This document shows, piece by piece, positions 33,958 through 46,244 of a stretch of DNA of 64,000 bases. Under the pieces are notes generated by a model, which saw only the letters and a program-made list of their open reading frames with translations, made no database searches and was not told the DNA's origin. The translations under genes and the position numbers were made by a program. Source of the stretch: Vitellaria paradoxa. Its lineage: Eukaryota; Streptophyta; Magnoliopsida; Ericales; Sapotaceae. Each line of letters opens with the position of its first letter. Position 1 is the stretch's first letter. The DNA lies in contig CM034236.1 of the NCBI GenBank assembly GCA_019916065.1, positions 52,790,690 to 52,854,689 of the forward strand. The letters are read 5' to 3'.

Positions 33958-34282
33958 AAATTTTTTACAATTTGCACGATCACCTCAACGAACTTTCAAA
34001 TTTGGTCTTTAATGGTGCGAAATTGCTCTTTTTACTTGAAAACCGCACTGACATACAAAAAAATCAATCAAATACATATATTTTTTCAGAAGCAATAAAA
34101 TTATATCTAAAAATCGTATAACCGAGATTAAAATATTACCAAATATCCATATATAACTTTGAAAATAATTAAATTAGTAATTTTATAATTTAAGATGCAC
34201 ATTGTCTACATAATATCTAAGATCAGTATTTAAGTATTTGGACATGAATATTAATTTTTTTTAGCATTTGTTACTCTTTTTA

Positions 34283-34630
34283 GGGGCGTTTGGAGCTCCA
34301 ACGAAAACCAAAATTTTTCAAAAGCGAGTTTTGTAATTATTGTGTAATGATTGTTGAATTTTATATTTGATTTGATATAAAATTATTAAAAAGTATATAA
34401 AATGACACGTGTTAAAGTTTTAGTGGAAGATTTTGAAAATTTTTAGAGTTTTGTGTAATTTCTTGTACAAATGTCAAATCACTTTATTTTTGAATTCTAG
34501 AAAAATCCGTTGGAACGCACCATTTTGGTCCGTTCTAACGACTTTTAAAATTTTTTGAGATTTTTTGGTAGATGAGACAATGTCAGTTTTTAAAAATTTT
34601 TTAAAATTTTTTGAAACTCCAAACGCACCC
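34283..34630. mobile_element. TIR element family D, copy 1 (348 bp, TTA duplication)
   Basis: It starts GGGGCGTTTGGAGCTCC and ends GAAACTCCAAACGCACCC. TTA lies at 34280-34282 and 34631-34633. The interior has GACACGTGTTAAAGTTTTAG and a CCGTTGGAACGcacc...CCGTTCTAACG pair recalling family B. It is homologous to 42379-42757. Confidence 0.82.
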
Positions 34631-35096
34631 TTAATGTGATGTACTGTTATGCATTAGTATTCGAGACCTCGTCATGATTTTGCTGCGCCCGAATTTAAAT
34701 GGACATTTCCTCCTAGACTTTTGAAAATAAGTTTTCAATTATTTCTCTTTGTATACCTCAAAAATTGTAAAAAGTAATTTATTTTGGATAATTTATTTTC
34801 AAAAATTCATGAAACTATTGTATTGAATAAATTCTTCGAAATTTGTACTTGAAATAAAAAAAAATTTGTTCAATTTTAATAATTGTTTAATTGATGATGA
34901 TGCAACAGCAGCACTACCGTATACTGATAAGCATTGGAGTTTCACGATAGGTGGGGAAAATCAATTGAATTCTGACTCACAAGATCAACAACATTGTTAT
35001 TTTTTCCAAGGGTCCATGACATATACTAGCATAAGGGGCAGTATAGTGTAAATGCATAAAATATCTAATTATTTATGAAATTGAGGAAAAAATATA
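34631..35096. other. AT-rich DNA without a recognised gene
   Basis: No repeat or gene is recognised. A 61-codon ORF at 34866 shows no family resemblance and no gene context. Confidence 0.4.
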
Positions 35097-35265
35097 GGCT
35101 CTGTTTGGAGCTAAACAAAATAAAATAAAATCTTACAAATCTCTACAAACACGAATTACGAGATAATAAAATTAAAATTTTTCACTTACTGTACGAATTA
35201 CGAGACATTTACTTTTACAATTTTATTTTATTTTATACATTTTTATACAAATCCAAACACACCAA
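35097..35265. mobile_element. MITE family C copy, TA duplication
   Basis: Ends GGCTCTGTTTGGAGC and ATCCAAACACACCAA, with TA at 35095-35096 and 35266-35267. The interior ATCTCTACAAACACGAATTA and TTACGAGACATTTACTTTTA are family C hallmarks. Confidence 0.78.
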
Positions 35266-35520
35266 TAATATATATCCAAGTTGAATGTCTAATTTTTCAA
35301 CTTTGCAGTAATTTTAAACACTTATTTTTTTTTTAATTTGAGGGACATGATGTCACAATTACCCAAAAACAAAAAAAAAAAAAAAACAGTTGCAAAACTT
35401 AAAAGGTTGTATTTGGATCCAACATTTCTCAATGAAAAGAGAAATTAATAGTAATTTAAAATTTCAATATTTGGTTTATGATTAAAAAATGGAGGGAAAA
35501 AAACTAAATTGGAAAACTAA

Positions 35521-36485
35521 GGGCATGTTTGACAACGCTGTCATTTTTTTGTTGTTGTTTTTCTATTATCGTTTTCTATTTTTTATTTTCTGTTGTCGTT
35601 TATTTTTTCTAAAATGAAAACTGAAATTGCGTTTGGAAATGTAAGCTTGTTTATAATTATTTATTTTTTACTTTAGAAAATATTTAATTTTATTAGTTTT
35701 AAAAAATTAATAGAACTTAATAAAATATATCTTATATTAATTTAATTTAATACAGTAAATTATTTATTAAAATTATTTAATTCAATAAATATAAAATATA
35801 TTAAATTATATTATTTATTAAAAATAATTTATTATAATATATTTCATATTAAATAAATAATTAAATTAGATTAATTATTAAATTAAATTCATTTAATTAT
35901 TTATTAAAATAATTTAATAAAATATATTTTATATAAATTAAATTAATTAAATCATAAATAATTTAATTATAATATTTATTTAAAATAATTTAATAATTAT
36001 TATTAAATTAAATTAAATTAAAAATTAATGTAATTTAATTATTAATTATTTTATATAAATTAATTTAATTATTAAATTAAATAAATTAATTATGATATTT
36101 ATTTCAGATAATTTAGCAATAATTAATTATTAAATTAATTAATTTAGTTTTTATTATTTATTAAAAATATTTTATATAAATTTATATAATTAATTTATTG
36201 AATTTAATTATATTATTTATTAAAATAAATTAATTTAATAAAATATTGAAATAATAATTTATTCTTATGTAATGTGACAAAAATAGACAAAGTTTAAAAT
36301 TAACAAAATATTGGCAGCAGAAAAGAAAACCTAAGTGAAAATATTTTTTTTCTGTTTATGTTTTCATTTTTTTTTAAATAAAAAAAACGTAAACAGGTTT
36401 ATCAAACATGTTTCTGTTGTGAGTTTACAAAATTTTGAAAATATAGACAGAAAAACAAAAAACGGAAACGTTACTAAACGGGCCT
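35521..36485. mobile_element. TIR element family G (about 965 bp)
   Basis: Ends GGGCATGTTTGACAACG and CGTTACTAAACGGGCC are inverted. The putative duplication is TAA. The next layer inside is also inverted (TTTTTTTGTTGTTGTTTTTC-like left, GACAGAAAAACAAAAAACGG right). The centre (35690-36240) is nearly pure A/T composed of TTAATTTAAT words. No coding sequence is present. Confidence 0.65.
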
Positions 36486-37221
36486 TAAGTATACGGACAT
36501 AAAATATACCACATGTGCTCTCAACGCTATCCAAATTCCCCTTTTCCAAATGTGGACTTACAAATAAAAAAATAGTGAATGAAAGTGGTGGGGAAATGGT
36601 GCTTGACTATGTACTTTCCAACAAGCAAATTAGATGAAAAATTCTTACTATTGAGAGAGAGAGTAAATGGTCAGAACTCAAAAGTGAGTATAACTTAATT
36701 ATGCATATGTATCTAGTGTTTATAGGAGTAAAAAGTGGGATTAGTGATACTTTGACTTGACTATAATATTTTGCTAACGTCGATGTTTCTTTTTGTAACG
36801 CCCTGAATTTCAATAACAAAATCAAAGTATAATAGCCAGACTTATTACATAAGTTCCCTTTGCTTACAAATGTGTCAAACCTTATACTAACAATTGATCA
36901 TCGGTCTCGGTTGGGCGCCAACATCTGCCATCCTCACTTTTTTGGTATCAAACGACTTCTCTATATAAAACCCATGAAACGAGGTGAGCCACTAAGCTCA
37001 GTATGAAAATTATTCAAATAATTTCAACAAGTTTTTTCATATAAAGACAAAAACTAAGTGCTCAGAGTAAATGTCATTGTCATATAAAATAGGCGATAGT
37101 AGTATAAATCAAATAAATAAACAATGAAACACCCACACAAGATTATTCATTATCATATAAATCATATAACGACAGCACAAAATAAATAATTAATTAGTGA
37201 AACTGAGCATACAAAGTTACT

Positions 37222-37580
37222 TCATTTCCATCCTCATAACACATTACCACCCTTATAACATTTTAACGTGCTACACATGCTATTCTATTTGCCACCCTTA
37301 TAACCCTTTGCCATTCTTATAACACCTTAATATGCCACACAGGCTATTCTGTTTTGCCACCCTTATAACCCTTTGCCATCATTATAACATCTCAACATGC
37401 CACATAGACTATTCCCTTTTGTCACCCTTATAACCCATTACTACCCTTATAATACCTCAATATGCCACACAGGCTATTCCCATTATCACCTTTATAATAC
37501 CTCAACATGCTACATAGGCTATTTCCTTTGCCACTCTTATAATTCTTTGCTACCCTTATAACACCTTAACATGTTTTTAT
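37222..37580. repeat. Minisatellite, about 65-bp period, five to six units
   Basis: Each unit reads roughly CACCCTTATAACCCTTTGCC, then TTATAACACCTCAACATGCC, then ACACAGGCTATTCCCTTTG. Units are 75-90% alike and one is shortened. There are no unique spacers, so it is not a CRISPR array. Confidence 0.8.
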
Positions 37581-37907
37581 GAAGGTACACAAAATTATAA
37601 TATGAACCATAATCCTATTATTTCACATTCTCTCGCATTATCAAAATAATCATGCAATGAAATTATATATATCAGTATCATGCCTTTATACAAAGTACTA
37701 AATTTCAATTATAAGAATAAATCCCATATCTCAAGTTTGAAGAAGAAAAGAAAAAGAAATTGTGAAGAAACCCCAAAGATTTAGAACTTCGCTCATTTGA
37801 ATTTTTCATCCTGGGCCGAATTATCACGATCCGGTACCATCACGACAATCAAAACATCAAAAATATCAAAGCCCCGCTATTTTTGAATTTAAGTTCTGAC
37901 TTTATCT

Positions 37908-38298
37908 CTTCTCTTTCTCTCTCTTCTTCGTTTTTTTTTTTCTACTTTCCCTTCTCTCTTCTCTATCTTTTTTTTTCTTAGTTTTCTTTTCTCATCGTCC
38001 CATAAATATATATATAAAAGTCGTATGCTTAGTGACCAAGTCACCTTAAGAAGAGAAAACCAAATTGGTAAGTTCCACGTGACTTCAAGCCATTTCTTCT
38101 CTTTCTCTCTCTTCTTCGTTTTTTTTTTTTCTGCTTTCCCTTCTCTCTTCTTTATTTTTTTTCTTGGTTTTCTTTTCTCATCGTCCCATAAAATGCACCA
38201 TATATATATATATATATAAAAGTCGTATGCTTGGTGACCAAGTCACCTTAAGAAGAGAAAACCAAATTGGTAAGTTCCACATGACTTCAAGCCATTTT
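37908..38298. repeat. Tandem duplication, period about 190 bp
   Basis: TTCTCTTTCTCTCTCTTCTT starts both units (about 37908 and 38096). Both contain TTTCTCATCGTCCCATAAA, a (TA)n tract, AAAAGTCGTATGCTT and AAACCAAATTGGTAAGTTCC, ending CACATGACTTCAAGCCATTT. Near identity marks it as recent. Confidence 0.85.
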
Positions 38299-38583
38299 GC
38301 CTTTTTTTCCCCCTAGGCTTTCAAGTGTCTTGGTCACATGGACTCCCCACCATCATTACTTTTTCACCTATGCACCATGTGATAAAATCTATTCAATACA
38401 TGTGTCATTCTTTTATAATTTTTTTCTTTTTTATTTAAGTTAATATTTAACTAATTATAAAAGTATTATATTGTTTCAATTAAAGCTAAAAATTTAAAAT
38501 AATGCCAAATAATGCAATTAATTATTATTATTTTATAATATAGATTAAAGTAACATGTATATTAAAATTTTGGGGTCATTACA

Positions 38584-39646
38584 CTTTCCCTCAGCATGCA
38601 AGTGGCGATGAGGGTGCATTTAATGTGGGTGTTGCAAGATTATTAGTAAAATTCATGTGACAGTTTTATAAAGAGTGTCTTTCCCATCATGTCTCTTTGA
38701 GTAACCAGATGCACTAATTCTAATCACTTTCCAACTAAATAACCTTAATTCAAACAAATCGTGATTTTACCACGCAGCCCAACTGTTTTAAGTAATAGTT
38801 TTAGTCGAGGCCCTTAAACAGTATTATTCACCTATCTCAAGCATACCTTGCCATGGGGTCAAGATTGCTTCTTAGATAGCTATGATTCTGCCACATGGTT
38901 GGCCTATGCTTAGTGCTATCACTAAATAATTGGTGAATGTTTTTTATTTTATTATGGGAATAATTGTCTTTTTACACTTATACTTAAGGTAAAAATCATT
39001 TACACCATTGAATTTTAAAAATTTACCTTTATACCCCTTATACTTGAGAATAAAATAAAATTATAAACAGTGTTAAATTTTTAAGTGAAAAGACAAAAAT
39101 GCTTACTATGGTCCTAATTAGTCTTCGAGACGGAGCAGAAGAAAGGAGGAGATTATTAAACGAGAAAAAGGATCAAACAGAATTAAGAGCTATAAGTGTA
39201 AGTAATATAAACTAAAGACGGTGTAAGAGCATTTTTTTAAAGTTATTAAAAGTTAAAATCTTTATCTTTAATGAATTTTTTAACAGTTTTACTTAGTCTA
39301 ATGTATGAGGGATATAATATTTTTTAAGTTCATTGTGTGCAAGAAATTTTTACCTTAATTACAGGGGTGTAAAGGTTATTAATTATTTATTACATTATTT
39401 GATCCATTCAAATAAAAATACGTATGTAAAATTTTATATTTCTTTTTCTTTATATTTTCTTTTATTTTTCTTCTCTATCACTAGATTCGCCTTCCAAATG
39501 CATCCTAAGAGATTAAGAGGGAGAAGACAAAATGAGAGAAATGAATAAGGTGTGGAAATGAAGAGAATAAAGAGCAATTTATAATTGAAGTGTAAAGTAG
39601 TGGTAATTTTGAGGGAGAGATATATATTTTCTCCCAAATGGTGATA
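38584..39646. other. DNA without a recognised gene
   Basis: Mixed AT-rich sequence. ORFs at 39333-39637 on both strands lack any recognisable protein features. Confidence 0.4.
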
Positions 39647-39649
39647 TTA

Positions 39650-39792
39650 AGGGAGCGTTTGGAGTGACAAAAATTGAGATAATTTGAAATAATTTGTGAG
39701 TTTATAATTCATACAGTGAAATAAAAAATAAATAACTTTTAAAGATTTTTAGAGATTTTCAGAATTTTTCAGTGTTTTTACTATGCCAAACG
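39650..39792. mobile_element. MITE family A copy, right end lost
   Basis: The left end TTAAGGGAGCGTTTGGAGTG is well preserved. The right TIR stops at ATGCCAAACG and continues directly into a (TA)n tract at 39804-39832. Confidence 0.75.
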
Positions 39793-39805
39793 ATATATAT
39801 CAATG

Positions 39806-39836
<31 letters not shown>

Positions 39837-39869
39837 GAATTGCTTGTATTGAAAGGCACAAGAACATAA

Positions 39870-40190
39870 TTTTATATCAATGATATAAAAAGTATAGAAG
39901 TGTATATATTTAAAATTACGTTTTATGTACATTAAAATTAAATTTTTAATTTAAATGTTTATTTAAGTATTCATACAATATTTAATAAATATGTAAAAAT
40001 TTTATTATTTATTGCTAATATTATCACATTTTTTAAAATATTAATTTAAAAAGTTTATAAAAAAGTACTAAAAATAAAAATAGTGAGAGTATGTTTTCAT
40101 ATAAAATTACTGAAAAAAGATAATCAAAATAAATAGAAAAAGAAGTAATGCTAACTATTAAATAAATTCAATAGATGGAAATATTCAAAT
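39870..40190. repeat. Copy of the foldback-repeat arm
   Basis: It shares TATCAATGATATAAAAAGTA, GTATATATTTAAAATTA and AAAATTTTATTATTTATTGC-type words, and the TAGTGAGAGTATGTTTTCAT segment, with the arms at 8345-9415, in rearranged order. Confidence 0.5.
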
Positions 40191-40259
40191 TAAATTTGAA
40201 CATTCTTAAAACGTGGAATATTAATTGGCAAATTTTTTTAAGACCGGGATAGGTGTGGC

Positions 40260-40290
40260 GGGTTAGGGTGAGTGGGGCGGGTGCATGGGG
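40260..40290 (+). other. Potential G-quadruplex in a GC-rich patch
   Basis: Five G runs with short loops (GGG-TTA-GGG-TGAGT-GGGG-C-GGG-TGCAT-GGGG) meet the usual G3+N1-7 rule. The patch 40240-40320 is strikingly GC-rich against its surroundings. Confidence 0.5.
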
Positions 40291-40320
40291 CGGTCAGGCC
40301 AGCCCAGTTCTGAGTCGACC

Positions 40321-41956
40321 CATCTTTTATTACTAATTTTTATTGCTCTAGCACCGGATTACGAGAATATGGTTTTCTAGTGCCTTTAGACGTTTATTGA
40401 TTATGATTATGAAAATTCCCATTTCTCTTTCATCCTAGCTACTTTTGATTCCTTTCAGCTTATTCTAACTAGATGTCAATGCAAATACTGTGTGAGAGAG
40501 AAATATTTATTTAATTTAATTTAATTTTTATTTTTTATAATTTTTTAAAAAATTGTCAAATTATAATTAACTTTAAACAGATTTAAACATTTATATCAAA
40601 TAATAAATAATATTATTTAAATAAATAACGAATATTTTAAGAAAACAAACAAAAATATAGAGAATGTGCGAGGATATCATACATTTCCTCGATTTACCCA
40701 TTAGTTAACAGTTCATTGAAAGTTGTCATAAATCGGTGAGGGTTCAAGTTCCCAAAAAAATATAGAGAATATAAAAAAATAAAAAATACAAAGAAAGAAT
40801 TATTTTAATAATTTACAGAATTTTAAAAATTATTTATCCAGCTCTTTTAAATTGTAAATGGTAATTGGTGGTTAAAATGTAAAAAATGAAATAAAAACAA
40901 ATATCAATATTTTTGCCTATACTATCATACAAAGCAAACAATAGAAATAATGGTAATATTTTAAAAATCATGAATATTTATTTTGCTGAAGTATTTTTTT
41001 TCCTATAATAGCCTTAAATTTTTTATAACTTGCTGTAAATTTATTGATATAAAAAAATAAATTTTTATAGCTACAACATAATTAGGTAGTTTCATTAATT
41101 TATATTTTCATTTTCCTTAAATACTCCTTAACTATTCCCTATTTTTGTAATTTTTTATCCTCTTTAAATGCTCTGTATTTAGTTAGTATCAACTTAAGTT
41201 TAATATTTAAGCCAATTTTACTAATTTTTTCATAATTTTATTTTAATTAAAATAAAGTATTAACAAAAATTACACAAATAGTGTGTACCCCACTTTTATA
41301 ATACACGCATATATATATATATATATATAGTCAAATTTGACCCTATTATTAGTCTATTTAAGGGCGGCGCCACACGTAACTGATCTAGATTCAGTGTCTC
41401 GAAACCAGAAACTAGGCTTTGTTACAAAATCTAGCAAAAACTGGCCTACTTGCGGCTTGGATGCTGATGCTCCAACCTTCACCAACCATCCAATTGGATT
41501 TAAATTAACCTAATATAGTAGTAATCCGTGGGCTATTATTTGGGCTACGCTTTGACTCTACCCGCCAGCGTTTCCGCAATAGAAATAAAATATGAAAAGG
41601 AGCATGCACGCATGTGGTTGAAAGGGAATTTAAAATACAGATACCCCAAAATTTAGGGGTTGATTAGATATAAATAAAAATTTCCCCCCAATCAGAGGAG
41701 TTAATGGTGGGGGCCGGCACAACAATACCAAACATTTAAGGTGCCTGCGCTGAAGAGTGTTGGTTTAAAAAATTCATACTGAATAAAAAATTTTAAAGAT
41801 AGGGTGGGTTGAATTTAAAAACAAAATTAAATCATACTACTTGAATTACAGTCCAGTACAGTTTCAGAGTTCTTGCCATTCCCCACTCCAAATCCACCCC
41901 TCACCAACCCAGCCAATCACATCTTACTGTTTATGGTACCTTGATTTATTTTAAAT
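40321..41956. other. Region without a recognised gene
   Basis: It contains a (TA)n tract (41309-41329) and a more balanced, unique-looking stretch at 41360-41620 with no supported ORF. Confidence 0.4.
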
Positions 41957-42082
41957 GTTCCGTTTAAAATAGTAAAAAATAATAAAAATTATTAAAAATT
42001 ATTTATTTTTTATCTCACGGTATGAATTACGAATTTATAATTTATTTTACTTTACCTCTCATTGTATCTCACTAGACACATC
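41957..42082. mobile_element. MITE family A copy (degenerate ends)
   Basis: The interior TTTTTATCTCACGGTATGAA and TACGAATTTATAATTTATTT is family A. The ends GTTCCGTTTAAAATAG and CTAGACACATCC are worn. Confidence 0.55.
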
Positions 42083-42378
42083 CAAAAGTGACATCGGGAG
42101 ATTAAGCTTAAGCTAAAAGCTTTGGAGTGATTGGCTCTTAAAATATCAATTTCTTACCTTTTCTTTTGCAAGTTGCGCGCCCATATTAAAATAGGATAAA
42201 AGCTATGCACTATCAGTACTTCCTCACGTTGGATTTCACAAACTGGCTTTACGGAAAAGAACACCAATTGAACAAATTAACCTCGATGGATGCGCAGGCA
42301 GACAAAGGAGTGATGTCACGTTTTCTCTTGAAATATCTTTTTGAATAAAAGAATTAAAACATTTTTGTTACGTATGAA

Positions 42379-42757
42379 GGGTGTATTTGGAACTTAAAAA
42401 AAAATTAGAAGTGAAATTTTTTTGAAATTTGGAGTGTAAAAAATTATTTTAAAATGATGATTGGATGTTTGTATTTGATTTAATATAAAGTTATCAAAAA
42501 TTATATAAAGTGACACGTGACAAAAGTTTAGTAGAGAATTTTGAAAAATTTTAAAATTTTGTGAAACTTTTTTTATACAGATGTCAGTTTAAAGTTTAAA
42601 AATATATGGTAAAATCTGTTTGAACGACCAAAATAGTACGTTCTAACGGATTTTGATAAATTTTTTAAACAAGTTGAAATTTTTTGGAGTTTGAAAAAGT
42701 TGAACATCCTAAATTTTTTTAAATTTTTAAAAATTTTTTGGTGTTTCAAACGATACC
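42379..42757. mobile_element. TIR element family D, copy 2
   Basis: It starts GGGTGTATTTGGAAC and ends GTGTTTCAAACGATACC before TTA. It shares TAAAGTGACACGTGACAAAAG and CGTTCTAACGGATTTTGA with copy 1 at 34283. Confidence 0.75.
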
Positions 42758-44640
42758 TTAACCGTATATATTTTTATAGAAAAGACTTGTGTTTCTACAT
42801 GTTTATATTAATAAAATTTTTTGAATGTATATTTATCCGTACACTCTTTAACACGATGAAATTGAAAAATTCTAACAATATTAATCATAATATTTGGACC
42901 AAGATGATTTTATCACAAGTAAAAACCTTGCTAGCGATTGCAATGTTAGGGACCATCCTGGTGAAGTTGACAAATGGCAATTATGTGAATTGCTTTTAAA
43001 TTTCAGGGTTTTTGATGATGGAGGTAGGCAGGTGGCTTGGAATATTGCACCGACCGACCGTGTCAAATCAACAACCTTTTGCCATTTAGTAATATTTGTG
43101 AAATTAATATACCAAATTTAGTCATAGAGACAAAGGTAATGGCTGTCATACGATATGCGAGATTCTAGTCACAACCACTTCATTTCTGTCGAGATGTCCT
43201 ATTTTGAATTTATAAATTGCTTTTGTGTTAATTATTTTAATTTATTTTAAAAATTGAATAAAATTGTGTTTAAATTTTAATTAATATATTTATGATGTAT
43301 TTAATCTATTAACTTTAGTAATTGCGTACATGTGTCATGGTACATTCAATTCGTATTATCTTCTAGCATCTGATAATTTAATAACTTCGTATCCTTCAAA
43401 AGATTCGATTTAAGTTCAGAAAACTATCTAAAACACTGGTATGATACTTGACAAAGAGTTTTCGATACTTGAGTTCGTAAGAGAGTTAAGAAAGTATTTT
43501 GGCAGAGTTTCGATAAGATAGATGAGATGTACTTATATATTTGTGAAGTTGTGATATATATATATATATATAAGAGACCTCACGTGAAATAGTTTACATG
43601 CAGTTACATGTAACTACATATAACATATTTTTTCTTTTTTCAATGAGATGATGTCATTTGTATTGTAAATCACAATATTGATTTTTTAATTCGTTAATCA
43701 ACGTGTTGTGACAATACTTTTATAGGTGTACATATCATAACTGTTAAGAGAAAGCTGTACGTATAGCTCGTGACGTAGGCTATTTTGTTTAAAAACAACT
43801 CTATCAAAATACTTAGTCGGAGTTTAGTCGGGCGACTAGACCCGATCAGGGGTGTCCTACTCGGATGTCCCAGTTGAGTGATGGGGCTAGTCGAGAGCAT
43901 CCTTACACGGATGCTCGCTACTGGGTACGAGTCGAGTAGGAAACTTGCTAGATGCTCCCAACTAGGTACGAAATCTCCTTATATTAGTATCCATTATTTA
44001 TAATTTGAGAAAGGTCAATAATAATAATAATATTATTATTATTATTAGAAGAAGTGTTGTGTGACTAAAATCTTTTATAAGGAGAGAATATTACAATAAT
44101 CTGATTTTTTTCCCTTGATCCATTATTGTAAATAACAAAATCTATTAAAATATAATTTTTATGACGCAATTGCTATTAAAAGCATTTACTTACCATTAAT
44201 AATGAGTTAGTTTTCATCGGGTTGGAGTTATGGATAGAGTTTGGCATCTATCGAATCAATGTGACACACTAGGTTGTTGCAATGGGCACAGCTGCCTTTG
44301 TCATATATAGTATCTCCATTTTTTTTATATTTCCTTTATATTACAAGTCAAAATTAATCTAATCGTAATTTTTTTTTCACATTATTTTTAGAGCTAAAAT
44401 TACCTACCACATAATTTGGGAATCTCTAATGGCAAATGCTTATAATATTTTGCTTGTGAAATACTTCAAAATTTCAGAAAGAGGAGTAGAATTAAATAGG
44501 CATGTGCATAATATCTTTAATTCCATTGTACTAAAATTCCAAACACTATGTTTAGTGCAAGCACTAAGTTTGGTATGGCTTTGAACTTGGGAATATATAT
44601 ATATATATATATATATATGAATAAGAATTACTTAATTTTA
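42758..44640. other. Region without a recognised gene
   Basis: AT-rich, with (TA)n at 43553-43571 and 44593-44618 and an (AAT)n hairpin at about 44023-44047. The block 43795-43980 is richer in G/C and repetitive in GACTAG, GTACGAGTCGAGTAGG and GGATGCTC words, like an LTR or old transposon, but I cannot classify it. Confidence 0.4.
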
Positions 44641-44775
44641 AGGAGTAGTTCAATTGGTAGATCTTAGATTTATTCTCAATAATTATTAGTTTAAGTCTAT
44701 TTAGGCCACTGGAAGTTTATTCTAAGGATTAGTTAAAGTGTGTTCAAACTGACCCAAACACTCTTGATTACAAAA
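44641..44775 (+). mobile_element. Possible tRNA-derived SINE
   Basis: GGAGTAGTTCAATTGGTAGA resembles an A-box region, TAGTTTAAGTCTA a worn B box, and the segment ends TTGATTACAAAAAAA. Target duplications are not clear. Confidence 0.4.
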
Positions 44776-44977
44776 AAATTATTTAGTAACATGAATTATT
44801 ACTTAAGTATTTTTTTTAAATACATGGTTAAATAAAATTTGATTTTTCTGATATCTATTTAAGAAATTACAAATATTTTAATAAAAGATCAAAATTATAT
44901 TAAAAATAAATGTATTTTTTTCGTAATTTTCATTTTTATTACCATAACTGTATGGTTAATTCTTTTGAATTCTCTTT

Positions 44978-45330
44978 GGCCCCGTTTGGCGTAAGAAAAA
45001 ATAAGATAAATTGAAATAAAATGTGACTTGAGTTGATTTTGGAGCCACTTTTTTTTGAAAAGTCGCAAACCGTGGGAACGGTTTGCCAAATCCGTTCCCA
45101 TGGATTCAAAATAATTCACAAAAAATAGTTACAATGGTACTCGTTTGAAATCTCTCGACACGAAAAATATAATTGTATAAAAAATTTATACATTTGGATA
45201 ACCTACTTTCAGATTTTTTTTTAACGAAATATTAAAATTTTTTAAAATTAGTGATGGTGAAAAAATTAAAGATAAAAGAGTTGTTAGAGATTTATAGAGA
45301 TTTTTAATTTTTTTTATGCCAAACGCAACC
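44978..45330. mobile_element. MITE family B copy, TTT duplication (complete)
   Basis: A 353-bp, well preserved copy with ends GGCCCCGTTTGGCGTAAG and TTTATGCCAAACGCAACC. TTT lies at 44975-44977 and 45331-45333. It contains AACCGTGGGAACGGTTTGCC followed by AAATCCGTTCCCATGGATTC. This is the best reference copy of the family in the window. Confidence 0.85.
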
Positions 45331-46096
45331 TTTCTCGTTCTTATTCCAACTGTAACAAAGGTTGTCCAACAGTGACCGTGTCGGCCACTAGGGCAGAATC
45401 GTAGCTTGATTGGGTTTTTGGAATTTGGAGTTGCGAAGGCACGGAAGAAATTGCGACACTTTCTGCTTTTAAATTAATCAGCAAGTTGGTCCTATATATA
45501 TACATATATATAAACAGAGTATTTAATTGGTTAAAATTAACTAAAATTTATTAATTTTTATTAAATTTTTATATTTTATTTTAATTAAATTTTATATACA
45601 TTACTTTTATATTAAAATTTGATATTTTTAATATATTTTTTTGACAAAATATTTTCATTCCAAACACCCACTGAGATGAAACCATCGCAGGTGAAGGCGG
45701 GGAAGGGAAAAAGGAGCCTGGGCCTTCTGAGGAATGAAGGGCCAAATCTGTCAAAACAATTGATTGTTGGTAGTAATCTGGTAAAAGTCAAATGTCCAAT
45801 AAAACACATGTGATTCTCTGCAAGTTGGGAGTCTTTCTTTTTGTCTTCCAATTTCCCAGCGCCTGCCGACTTCTCCAATAATAAATAATAATTATAGGTA
45901 TATTTAGAGTGGCAAAAAAATAAAATAAATAAATTAAATTAAAATAAAATAAGATAATTTATAAATTTATAATTAGTGTAGCGAGATAAAAAATAAATAA
46001 ATTTTAGAAGTTTTTAAAAATTTTTAGTAACTTTTAATAAACTAAAGACACTTTATATTTCTTTGTACCACTTCTTATTTTTAACCAGTTATCATA
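45331..46096. other. Region without a recognised gene
   Basis: It contains an eroded family I copy (about 45524-45670, right end CATTCCAAACACCCA), unique sequence at 45680-45880, and an eroded family A copy (about 45898-46054). Confidence 0.45.
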
Positions 46097-46244
46097 GAGT
46101 GTGTTTGGAGTTTAACAATATATATAAAATTCTACAAATCTCTACAAATACGAATTACGAGAGAGTAAAATTTAAATTTTTTACTCACTACACAAAACAC
46201 GAGACATTAACTTTTACAATTTTACATAACTCCAAACGCACCAA
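46097..46244. mobile_element. MITE family C copy, TA duplication
   Basis: A 148-bp element with ends GAGTGTGTTTGGAGTT and ATAACTCCAAACGCACCAA. TA lies at 46095-46096 and 46245-46246. It carries the family C interior (AATCTCTACAAATACGAATT, CACGAGACATTAACTTTTAC). Confidence 0.8.

Larger units (their letters stand above)
36794..38583. mobile_element. LTR-like element, possible solo LTR (1.79 kb)
   Basis: It starts TGTAACGCCCTGAATTT and ends AAAATTTTGGGGTCATTACA, i.e. TG...CA with matching inverted ends. The flanks are CTTTT (36789-36793) and CTTTC (38584-38588), a 5-bp duplication with one change. It has no coding sequence. Inside are a minisatellite (37222-37580) and a 190-bp tandem duplication (37908-38298). 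A GGTGAGCCACTAAGCTCAGT segment has a counterpart in the element at 55423. Alternative: a TIR transposon with TGTAAC ends. Confidence 0.5.

Noticed and set aside
37222..37580. CRISPR-like regularly repeated array
   Set aside because: Repeats of about 65 bp are contiguous, diverged and lack unique spacers; this is a plant minisatellite.
42691..42999. 102-codon ORF
   Set aside because: The first part lies in family D copy 2 and codon use is A/T-driven; no family resemblance.
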